Positions 42,585-50,723 of a DNA stretch of 64,000 bases are shown here, piece after piece. Within the stretch, counting starts at the first letter, position 1. Every line of letters begins with the position of its first letter. Under the pieces are notes generated by a model. The model had not been told where the DNA came from, ran no database searches, and was given only the letters and a program-made list of their open reading frames with translations. Origin of the DNA: Aurantibacter sp042094015 (GTDB taxonomy: Bacteria > Bacteroidota > Bacteroidia > Flavobacteriales > Flavobacteriaceae); NCBI RefSeq assembly GCF_042094015.1, contig NZ_JBELDZ010000001.1, forward strand, positions 1 through 64,000, read 5' to 3'. A program made the translations under genes and the position numbers.

Positions 42585-43640
42585 CATTTTAGTTAAATTT
42601 TCTAAATTTCGTTCAATTTTTTCAAGTATAACTACATCTGGTTTAAAAGAGTCTATTAGATCTTTATCTAAATTATGGCCTTTAATAGAAATAACTTCTT
42701 TAAATGTATTGTTTAAAAAAGGAAGTAAATTATCAGTGAAAGAATCCCTATAGATTAATAATTTGCCAATTCCATTAGGATTTTTAAAATGCTTAAAAGT
42801 GAAATTGTTTTTAATTGTTTTAATGGCGAATTCTTTTTTTCTTTTAAATACAAGGCTATCTTCTAGTTTATTAGAGAATAACATTCTTGATAAACCTCCA
42901 TTAAAGTTTTTGTTTTTTGTTATTGTGTAATTGTTTATAGTTTCTACTTTAACTTGTTTTTCATTATTTATTTTTTTCATTATCTCTCTATAACCAATAA
43001 AAGCGCCATAAGAATTCCAATGAGAGTCAGTTTTGTAGTATAACTCTACTTTACTTTTTTTACTAATTAGAGACTTATGTAAACTAAAGCAATTAACACN
43101 NNNNNNNNNAACACTTGTTTGAGCATTAATTTGTTTAATAAGGTTTGAGGTCTTAGTTTCTTTTTTGTTTAATTGAAACGGTAAATTTTCAGAGTAGATT
43201 TGATTTTTATCTGGAGCTATAACAAAATAAAAAGAGATGTCTTTGTTGTCTAAAAATGTTTGTATTTCTTTTAAATTTGAAATTATCTTTTTTTCTTCTT
43301 TAGTTGTAAAAGCATCATTTCCAAATGCATTTTTAAAACTGTTTTTATAATTATCTCCAAGATATAACCAACCATTTTTTCCACCTACTACTCGGTTGTG
43401 TAGTGCATGTTCTTTAAGTGTGTTGGTCTTGAAATTAAGGTAGTTTTTTAATTGAATATTTTTGAGACCATAGTTTTTATGGTAATACTTTTTTACTTTT
43501 TCAAGAGTCAATTTAGGGTCATTTAAGTTAATGCTAAATTGAGGTTTTTCAGAAGTTATAAAAATGAATACATTTGGAATTATTAACATTGTTATGATAA
43601 TAATTACTGCAAATTTCTTATAAAATGTAAATTTATTCAT
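42564..43640 (-). CDS. AlgX-like SGNH O-acetyltransferase, interrupted by ten Ns
   Basis: About 353-358 residues. One N-terminal membrane helix (about 9-28) is followed by a periplasmic SGNH-like domain. Family motifs are GGKNGWLYLGDNYKN (about 82-96), FVIAPDKNQIYSENLP and YYKTDSHWNSYGAF with the catalytic Asp-His pair. These proteins transfer acetyl groups to exported polysaccharide, fed by an MBOAT partner, which is encoded 2 bp upstream. The N run at 43100-43109 replaces about four codons. Both sides carry AACAC, and joining them restores TSVNCFSLHKSL in frame, so no sequence may be missing. No other polysaccharide genes are nearby. Confidence 0.85.
   Translation of the reverse strand: MNKFTFYKKFAVIIIITMLIIPNVFIFITSEKPQFSINLNDPKLTLEKVKKYYHKNYGLKNIQLKNYLNFKTNTLKEHALHNRVVGGKNGWLYLGDNYKNSFKNAFGNDAFTTKEEKKIISNLKEIQTFLDNKDISFYFVIAPDKNQIYSENLPFQLNKKETKTSNLIKQINAQTSVXXXXVNCFSLHKSLISKKSKVELYYKTDSHWNSYGAFIGYREIMKKINNEKQVKVETINNYTITKNKNFNGGLSRMLFSNKLEDSLVFKRKKEFAIKTIKNNFTFKHFKNPNGIGKLLIYRDSFTDNLLPFLNNTFKEVISIKGHNLDKDLIDSFKPDVVILEKIERNLENLTKMKSPLNF
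43100..43109. other. Assembly gap (ten Ns) inside the AlgX-like gene
   Basis: Ten Ns flanked by AACAC on both sides (43095-43099 and 43110-43114), the mark of two overlapping contig ends joined with an arbitrary spacer. Confidence 0.95.
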
Positions 43641-43642
43641 AA

Positions 43643-45019
43643 TTAAAATCTAAAATAAATAAATGGATTATAGCTTTCCGAGGCTACGTAAAAACTACAA
43701 AGAATAAAAAGCAATACTATAATTAATGGTTTTGTTTTCTCTAAAAAAGAACTATGTTTAAATAATGGGATAGATAAAGAAATACCAAAAACCATAGCTA
43801 TAACGGTTTCTATATTTAAATAATAAAGTAGGAAATCATAATTTGTTGGTTTAGTAAAATCAAATAGATTAATAATATAGTTAAAGGCATCTTTAATACT
43901 ATCACTTCTAAAAATTATCCAACCTATTAAAACTACAAAAAGACAATAAAAATGAGCAATAAAACTATGTGTATTTTCTAGTTTTTTTGTTAAAAATCGA
44001 CGTTCAAGTATTATAAAAACACCATGCCATAATCCCCAAATTATAAATGTCCAGTTTGCACCATGCCAAAGCCCAGTTATTAAAAAAACAATAATTAGAT
44101 TAATATAGTTTTTGTAATTAGAACTCCTGTTTCCTCCAAGTGGAATATATAAGTAATCTTTAAACCATAGAGATAAAGTTATGTGCCAGCGTTTCCAGAA
44201 TTCTTTAATAGATTTTGAAACATATGGATAATTAAAATTTTCTGGAAAATTGAAACCAAATAATTTTCCAAGTCCAATAGCCATATCTGAGTATCCAGAA
44301 AAGTCAAAATATATTTGAATAGAGTATGCAATTATGCCAATCCACGAGATTAAAGCTGAGCTTTCATTTTGTGGTAAATTAAAAATACTATCAGCAATTA
44401 ATGCACAATTGTTTGCAATTAAAAGCTTTTTGGACAAACCTATGACAAATCGTTCTAATCCAGAGTAGAACATATTACCGTCTACATATCTTTGATTTAA
44501 TTGATCTTTAATTTCGGAATACCTAACAATTGGTCCAGCAATTAATTGAGGGAAAAAGGAAACGTATGTTAGAAAACTTAAGAAGTTTTTAGAGGCTTTA
44601 ACCATACCAAAATAAACATCTATTGTATAAGACATTGTTTGAAAAGTAAAAAAACTTATACCTAATGGTAAGACAACCGAGTCGAATTTTGCCGCATCTA
44701 GATTTAAAAAAGGTAATGTATCTGATATAGTTAGGTATAAAAAACTAGAATATTTAAAGTATCCTAAAATTGATAAATTAAATATTATAGAAAAATATAA
44801 ACCTGTTTTTTTGTAATTATTAGAAATTAATAAACCACAAATAAAATCTATAAGAGCTGAGGCTATAATTAATAGAACAAGTTCTTTTTCTCCAAAAGAA
44901 TAAAATAAAAGACTAAAAAATAATAATAAAATATTTTTCGCCTTTTTTGATACTAAAAAATAGCAAAGTAATGTAATAGGAAGAAATAAATATAGAAATA
45001 TTGAATCTGTAAAAAGCAT
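43643..45019 (-). CDS. MBOAT family O-acyltransferase (AlgI-like)
   Basis: A 458-residue polytopic membrane protein with about 11 helices. The MBOAT signature region has FWKRWHITLSLWFKDYLYIPLGGNR (around residue 268, cited here for its WHITLS and YIPLGG parts) and the catalytic His in GLWHGANWTFIIWGLWHG. AlgI-type proteins pass acetyl groups across the membrane to an AlgX-type partner, which is the next gene. The acceptor glycan is unknown. A -7 element (minus strand TATTTTTG, 45035-45028) lies only 8 bp before the ATG, so the message may be nearly leaderless. Confidence 0.93.
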   Translation of the reverse strand: MLFTDSIFLYLFLPITLLCYFLVSKKAKNILLLFFSLLFYSFGEKELVLLIIASALIDFICGLLISNNYKKTGLYFSIIFNLSILGYFKYSSFLYLTISDTLPFLNLDAAKFDSVVLPLGISFFTFQTMSYTIDVYFGMVKASKNFLSFLTYVSFFPQLIAGPIVRYSEIKDQLNQRYVDGNMFYSGLERFVIGLSKKLLIANNCALIADSIFNLPQNESSALISWIGIIAYSIQIYFDFSGYSDMAIGLGKLFGFNFPENFNYPYVSKSIKEFWKRWHITLSLWFKDYLYIPLGGNRSSNYKNYINLIIVFLITGLWHGANWTFIIWGLWHGVFIILERRFLTKKLENTHSFIAHFYCLFVVLIGWIIFRSDSIKDAFNYIINLFDFTKPTNYDFLLYYLNIETVIAMVFGISLSIPLFKHSSFLEKTKPLIIVLLFILCSFYVASESYNPFIYFRF

Positions 45020-45027
45020 GTTTCAAC

Positions 45028-45035
45028 CAAAAATA
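45028..45035 (-). promoter_or_regulatory. -7 promoter element of the MBOAT/AlgX pair
   Basis: Minus strand TATTTTTG. It is 8 bp from the start codon, implying a leader of only a few bases. Confidence 0.45.
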
Positions 45036-45060
45036 TAGCCAAAAGTACAATAAATAATAG

Positions 45061-45068
45061 TATTTTTG
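45061..45068 (+). promoter_or_regulatory. -7 promoter element of porZ-recO-TonB receptor
   Basis: TATTTTTG, an exact TAnnTTTG match, 33 bp before the porZ ATG and back-to-back with the MBOAT promoter. Confidence 0.5.
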
Positions 45069-45101
45069 GTTATTACTTATTCAACATTAGTTTTAGTTTA
45101 A

Positions 45102-47468
45102 ATGGTTTTACTAAAGAAAATTTTAGCATTTTTTATATTAATTTCTAGTACGTATATAACGGCTCAGAATTTTGAAGATAGTTGGAAAGGACATTTTTCT
45201 TATTTAGACATTAAGACTTTTTCACAATCGGAGACTAAACTCTATGTTTCTGCAGAAAATGCTATATTTTCTTATGATAAATTATCGAACGAAATAACAA
45301 CTATTTCTACAATTCAAGGATTGTCTGGAGATAATATTACAGCAATAGAATATGTAGAATCAAAAAATAAACTTTATGTTGGTTTTGATACTGGCTTGAT
45401 TCAGATTTATGACGAAATAAATAATTCAACATTTTCTGTTGTAGATATTCTAGATAAGCCAACAATACTTCCAAACAGAAAAGCTATTAACGACTTTAAT
45501 TTTGTTTCAGATCGTCTTTATATTTCAGCAGATTTTGGCGTTTCTGTTTTTTTTGTAGACGAAGAAGAATTTGGAGACACTTATTTTATAGGTCCTGGAA
45601 ACTCTCAAATAACGGTTAACCAAACGACTATTTTTGGCGATTATATTTATGCTGCTACAGAACAAAATTACAGAAGAGGATTATTGTCTAATTCGAATTT
45701 AATAGATTCAAATGAGTGGGAAACTGGAAGTTTAGCTGGTAATTGGGTTAATATAGTATCAACTGAAACAGATCTTTTTGCTGTTAATGATAGGCGTGTC
45801 TACAGAGTTAATGGCTTAAATACAAATTCTGTATTAACACTTCCAGAAACAATTTTAGATTTAACATCATATCAAAACAGATTAGCCGTAACAACATTTA
45901 GACGAGTTAGAAGTTATGCAGAAAACCTTTCTGTAATAGAACAATTTACAGCTGCAAGTTATAATGGTACAAGATTTACAAAAGCTATTTTATCAGATAA
46001 CGATAAACTGTTTGTTGGTACAGAAAAGCATCCAACAAATGGTAAACCTGGATTTGGTGTTGTTCTATATGATTTAATAGATACAGATAATGTAACTGAA
46101 ATACATCCTGAATCACCTTTTTTAAATCGTTTTTTTCAAATAGAGGCTAAAGCTGGCCATGTTTGGGGAACACATGGAGGACATTCTATAACTTATGGGT
46201 TTTCTGGAGGAATTAGAAGGACTGGTTTAAGTCACTTAATTGATGAAGAATGGAGAAATATACCTTATGATTCCTTGAGGCAGACTTTCACCAACCCTAG
46301 GCCCGACTTTCTTGGATATGTAAGTGTAAATCCCACAAACCCAAACAATGCAATGATTAGTTCTTTTTGGTATGGCGTTGTAGAAGTTGAAGGAAATCAA
46401 GTTGTTGAAAAATATAATAACCAAAATAGTACTTTAGATCCATTATACGGATCAGTACATTATACTTTGGCTTCTAAATATGATTCAGATGGGACATATT
46501 GGGTATTAAATGGAAGGGTTAGTGAAAGTTTAAACTCTTTTCAAAACAATCAATGGTCTAGTGTTAATTTAGATGAAATAATTAATCCGCCTAATAGTAA
46601 CTTAGGTTTTGGTGAATTGTCTTTTGATGGTAATGGGAATATTTTTATGGCCACTCATGGTTATGGGTTAATAAGTTATAAAGAAGTTAATGGTGAAAAA
46701 ATATTTAACAACATAAGCGGCATAGAAAATAATATGCCAGACAATTCAATAAAAACAGTTAAAGTAGATCAAAATAATCAAGTTTGGTTTGGAACTGGTA
46801 AGGGTTTGCGAGTTGTATATAATTCCGAAGAATTTGCAAGTGGTAATGCTATTGTTGAAGAGATTATTATTTCAGAAAACGGTGAAGCAAGTGAATTATT
46901 GTTTTTACAATATGTAACAGATATTGAAGTTGATGGGGCTAATAATAAATGGATTGGAACTCTAGACAATGGATTGTTTTATTTTTCTTCAGACGGACAA
47001 CAAACTATTTATCATTTCACTAAAGATAATTCACCATTACCAGACAACGATATTTTAGATATTTCTATTGATGAGTTTTCTGGAAGAGTATATATAGCAA
47101 CAGAAAAAGGACTAGTATCTTTTGGCTCTCAAACCTCTAAGCCTCAAGAGACATTAGAAGAAGCTTATGTGTATCCAAATCCAGTAAGACCAGGTTTTAA
47201 TATTGTAGATGATAAAGTAAAAATTGTTGGGTTAACAGATAATATGAACATTAAAATTACTGACATTGAAGGTAATTTAGTAACCGAAGCAGAAACTAAA
47301 AGAAACGGGAAATTTAAGAATTTTAACCTAGAAGTAGATGGAGGAACTGCTTTATGGAATGGTAAGAATTTAGCTGGTAAGATTGTTGCATCAGGAGTAT
47401 ATGTTGTTTTGTTAAACGATTTAACAACGTTTGAAACTAAAGTGCTTAAAATAATGTTAATTCGTTAA
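45102..47468 (+). CDS. porZ: PorZ, type IX secretion system surface protein
   Basis: A 788-residue secreted protein. The signal peptide (about 1-21) is followed by beta-propeller repeats of the two-component-regulator-propeller type: GLSGDNITAIEYVESKNKLYVG, NSIKTVKVDQNNQVWFGTGK and VDGANNKWIGTLDNGLFYF. A C-terminal beta-sandwich of the type IX sorting fold (about 690-788) starts VYPNPVRPG. PorZ is part of the attachment complex that anchors cargo to surface lipopolysaccharide. Its C-terminal domain is kept and binds A-LPS in Porphyromonas. recO overlaps its stop by one base. Confidence 0.9.
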   Translation: MVLLKKILAFFILISSTYITAQNFEDSWKGHFSYLDIKTFSQSETKLYVSAENAIFSYDKLSNEITTISTIQGLSGDNITAIEYVESKNKLYVGFDTGLIQIYDEINNSTFSVVDILDKPTILPNRKAINDFNFVSDRLYISADFGVSVFFVDEEEFGDTYFIGPGNSQITVNQTTIFGDYIYAATEQNYRRGLLSNSNLIDSNEWETGSLAGNWVNIVSTETDLFAVNDRRVYRVNGLNTNSVLTLPETILDLTSYQNRLAVTTFRRVRSYAENLSVIEQFTAASYNGTRFTKAILSDNDKLFVGTEKHPTNGKPGFGVVLYDLIDTDNVTEIHPESPFLNRFFQIEAKAGHVWGTHGGHSITYGFSGGIRRTGLSHLIDEEWRNIPYDSLRQTFTNPRPDFLGYVSVNPTNPNNAMISSFWYGVVEVEGNQVVEKYNNQNSTLDPLYGSVHYTLASKYDSDGTYWVLNGRVSESLNSFQNNQWSSVNLDEIINPPNSNLGFGELSFDGNGNIFMATHGYGLISYKEVNGEKIFNNISGIENNMPDNSIKTVKVDQNNQVWFGTGKGLRVVYNSEEFASGNAIVEEIIISENGEASELLFLQYVTDIEVDGANNKWIGTLDNGLFYFSSDGQQTIYHFTKDNSPLPDNDILDISIDEFSGRVYIATEKGLVSFGSQTSKPQETLEEAYVYPNPVRPGFNIVDDKVKIVGLTDNMNIKITDIEGNLVTEAETKRNGKFKNFNLEVDGGTALWNGKNLAGKIVASGVYVVLLNDLTTFETKVLKIMLIR

Positions 47469-48181
47469 TGGTTTTAAGTTTAAACGCCATAGTTTTATCT
47501 AAAATTAAGTTTAAAGAAAACGATTTAATAGTTAAAACGTATACCAAACAAAAAGGAGTAATTAGCTATATATTAAAAGGCGTTTTAAGCTCTAAAAAAA
47601 ATAAAAAAATCGCTTATTTTCAATTATTGTCTCAATTAGAGATAGAAACAAACTTTAAGGCAAACAGAAATCTTCATTATTTAAAGGATTGTAAAAATCA
47701 TCACTTGTATAGATCTTTACATACAAATATTTATAAAAGCACTATAGCTCTATTTATAGCTGAGATTTTGACATTGGTTTTGAATGAAGAAGAACAAAAC
47801 GATATGTTATTTAGTTATATAGAATCGTCTTTATTGTGGTTAGATTTAAATACAGAATTAGCAAATTTTCATTTATTGTTTTTAATGAATTTAACTAAAT
47901 ATTTGGGATTCTATCCAGATGATACTAATCAGAATTTTAACTATTTTAATTTGAATGATGGCGAGTTTCAATTGCACAATAGTTCAAATTCTATTTCATT
48001 GGAGAATTTAAGTTTGTTTAAAGCCTTTTTAGGCATAAATTTTGATGAGATAAATAAGATAAAAATTAATGCACAACAGCGAACAATTTTTTTAAATACA
48101 ATTTTAAAGTATTATGAATTTCAATTGTTAGATTTTAGAAAACCTAAATCATTAAAGGTTTTAAATGATGTTTTTAGTTAA
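47468..48181 (+). CDS. recO: DNA repair protein RecO
   Basis: A 237-residue recombination mediator of the RecFOR pathway. The N-terminal OB fold (about 1-80) has IVLSKIKFKENDLIVKTYTKQKGVISYILKG (quoted for ENDLIVKTYT and GVISYILKG). The helical C-terminal half lacks the Cys zinc site of many RecO proteins, which is usual in Flavobacteria. ATG overlaps the porZ TAA (TAATG), so it is translationally coupled to porZ. Confidence 0.92.
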   Translation: MVLSLNAIVLSKIKFKENDLIVKTYTKQKGVISYILKGVLSSKKNKKIAYFQLLSQLEIETNFKANRNLHYLKDCKNHHLYRSLHTNIYKSTIALFIAEILTLVLNEEEQNDMLFSYIESSLLWLDLNTELANFHLLFLMNLTKYLGFYPDDTNQNFNYFNLNDGEFQLHNSSNSISLENLSLFKAFLGINFDEINKIKINAQQRTIFLNTILKYYEFQLLDFRKPKSLKVLNDVFS

Positions 48182-48183
48182 TT

Positions 48184-50595
48184 ATGATGTATAGATTAAT
48201 TCTTTTCATACTGTTGTTTGTCTCAAAAACATCTTTTGCTCAGAAAGTTACTGTTTTGGATAGCGAGTTTAAAACTCCAATATCTGGAGTTGCTTTTTTT
48301 ACAGAAGATAAAAGTATAAGCGAAATAACTAATATTGATGGTGTTGTGAATTTGTCTAATTTTTCGCCTTCAGATATTATTGTAATAAAGCACATTACAT
48401 ACCTTGAGAAAAGTATTATCAAGAAAAATATTACGAATAATGTGGTTTTTTTAACCTCAAATCTTCAAGATTTAGACGAAATAGTTTTGTCAGCTTCAAA
48501 ATTTTCAGAAAGTAAAATAGATATTCCAAGAAATATTGTTAGTGTAAATGCTAAAACTATTGGGTTTACAAATCCCCAAACTAGTGCAGATGCTTTAGAA
48601 AGAACCGGTAGAGTTTATGTTCAGAAAAGTCAACTTGGAGGCGGAAGCCCAATGATTAGAGGTTTTTCTACCAATAGGTTACTATTAACAGTTGATGGTG
48701 TTAGAATGAATAATGCCATATTTAGGAATGGTAATATACAGAATGTGATTTCTGTAGACCCATTTACCATACAAAACACAGAAGTGACTTTAGGAGCTGG
48801 AACTGTTATTTACGGAAGTGATGCTATTGGTGGTGTTGTTAGTTTTAACACTATTAAACCAAGATTGTCTCATCAAGATAGTTTGCATTTAAATTCTAGT
48901 TCTTCAGTTAGATATGCAACTGCTAGTCAAGAACAGACTATTCATACAAATTTGAATTTAGGTATAAAAAAATGGGCTTTTTTAAGCTCGGTTACATTAA
49001 ATAAATTTGATGATTTACGAATGGGAAAATTTGGTCCAGAGGATTATTTAAGACCAGAATTTATTACAACATCAAATAATACAGATTTAATAATTAATAA
49101 TCAAAATCCACTTGTCCAAAAAGAATCAGGTTATAGTCAGGCTAACTATATGCAAAAAGTGTTATATCAGCCTACAAACAATTTAGACTTTAACTTAGGT
49201 TTGTTTTACACAAAAACTTCTGATGTTCCAAGGTATGATAGATTAATTAGATATAATGACGAAAACACACTAAGATCTGCAGAATGGTTTTATGGACCTC
49301 AAAAATGGTTTATGGCTAATTTTCAATTAGATTATAAAAAATCGAGTTCTCTTTTTTATGATAATTTAAAATTAAACATTGCTTATCAAAATTTTAAAGA
49401 AAGTAGAATTGATAGAGATTATCAAAGCCTTATAAGATCGACTAGAGAAGAAGTTGTAAATGCATATTCTTTTAATTTTGACTTAGAAAAAATATTCAAT
49501 AAAAAATCAACCTTATATTATGGTTTAGAATATGTTTATAACAATGTTGGTTCTTCAGCATTCCAAAATAACATTGATTCTGGCGAGGTAGAATCTATAG
49601 TAACTCGTTATCCTAACAATTCCTCTTGGCAATCTATGGCTGCTTACTTTAATTATAAATATAAGCCTTTGTACAATATAACACTTCAGTCTGGTTTGCG
49701 TTACAACTATGTTAATTCTAAAACTAATTTTGATGAAAACAATGAGTTTTTGAATTTGCCTTTTAGAGTTGCTAGTAATTCAAATAATGCATTAACCGGA
49801 TCTTTTGGTGTGAGTTGGGTTACAAGTGATTATTTAGAGTGGAAAGCAAATTTTGCAACAGCATTTAGAGCTCCAAATATAGACGATGTTGGTAAAGTTT
49901 TTGATTCTGAACCAGGTTCTGTTGTTGTGCCAAATAATAACTTAAAGCCAGAATATGCTTATAATGGTGAACTTGGAATGAATTTAAATTTAAGTGATTT
50001 TTTTAAATTAGATATAAGTACTTATTACACTTTACTTGATAATGCTTTGATAAGACGAGATGGAAACTTAAATGGTAATACACAAATTTTATTTAATGGA
50101 GAATTAAGTCAAGTGCAATCTATTCAAAACGCATCGAGATCTAAAATTTATGGATTTGAGTTTGGCGCGTTCTTAAAATTCTCAAAATGTTTAGAATTCA
50201 AAACGCAATACAATGTTATTGGCGGTTTTGATGAAATAGATAATGTAAAATCTCCATCAAGACATATTGCTCCTAGCTTTGGAAATTCTCATTTAACATG
50301 GAAAAACAAAAAAATAAAGTTAGATGCGTTTGTTAATTTTAATGGTGAATTATCTAATAATCAATTGTCAAATTCCGAATTAGATAAAGATTATATTTAT
50401 GCTTTAGATACTAATAATAAACCTTATTCTCCTTCTTGGTATACGTTTAATATAGCAACGCAATACCAAATCAATTCTAATACAATTTTAACTACTAGCT
50501 TAGAAAATATATCTGACCAACGCTATAAGACCTATTCTTCTGGAATTGCTGCACCAGGTAGGAATTTAATTGTAGCTTTAAAGTATACATTATAA
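48184..50595 (+). CDS. TonB-dependent outer-membrane receptor
   Basis: An 803-residue receptor. The signal peptide (about 1-20) is followed by a carboxypeptidase-regulatory-like N-terminal domain (about 21-95), common in Bacteroidota. The plug (about 105-220) has GGGSPMIRGFSTNRLLLTVDGV and LGAGTVIYGSDAIGGVVSF. A 22-strand barrel runs to the terminal aromatic-rich LIVALKYTL. The plug pattern resembles the heme/vitamin B12 type receptors, but no specific substrate motif is clear. It is 2 bp after recO, the last gene of porZ-recO-receptor. Confidence 0.92.
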   Translation: MMYRLILFILLFVSKTSFAQKVTVLDSEFKTPISGVAFFTEDKSISEITNIDGVVNLSNFSPSDIIVIKHITYLEKSIIKKNITNNVVFLTSNLQDLDEIVLSASKFSESKIDIPRNIVSVNAKTIGFTNPQTSADALERTGRVYVQKSQLGGGSPMIRGFSTNRLLLTVDGVRMNNAIFRNGNIQNVISVDPFTIQNTEVTLGAGTVIYGSDAIGGVVSFNTIKPRLSHQDSLHLNSSSSVRYATASQEQTIHTNLNLGIKKWAFLSSVTLNKFDDLRMGKFGPEDYLRPEFITTSNNTDLIINNQNPLVQKESGYSQANYMQKVLYQPTNNLDFNLGLFYTKTSDVPRYDRLIRYNDENTLRSAEWFYGPQKWFMANFQLDYKKSSSLFYDNLKLNIAYQNFKESRIDRDYQSLIRSTREEVVNAYSFNFDLEKIFNKKSTLYYGLEYVYNNVGSSAFQNNIDSGEVESIVTRYPNNSSWQSMAAYFNYKYKPLYNITLQSGLRYNYVNSKTNFDENNEFLNLPFRVASNSNNALTGSFGVSWVTSDYLEWKANFATAFRAPNIDDVGKVFDSEPGSVVVPNNNLKPEYAYNGELGMNLNLSDFFKLDISTYYTLLDNALIRRDGNLNGNTQILFNGELSQVQSIQNASRSKIYGFEFGAFLKFSKCLEFKTQYNVIGGFDEIDNVKSPSRHIAPSFGNSHLTWKNKKIKLDAFVNFNGELSNNQLSNSELDKDYIYALDTNNKPYSPSWYTFNIATQYQINSNTILTTSLENISDQRYKTYSSGIAAPGRNLIVALKYTL

Positions 50596-50660
50596 CAATA
50601 GGTTCTAAGTGTTATTTTGAAATAAATATGGAAGATTGATTGATGCTTCGAGATACAAAA

Positions 50661-50686
50661 AAAGACACCTTATAATTGGTGTCTTT
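50661..50686. terminator. Terminator between the TonB receptor and the T9SS cargo gene
   Basis: AAAGACACC and GGTGTCTTT pair exactly around an eight-base AT loop, with A-run to the left and T-rich DNA to the right. Likely bidirectional between convergent genes. Confidence 0.7.
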
Positions 50687-50723
50687 CTTATGAGATTATA
50701 TCTGTTTTAAAGAGTAATTCCGA

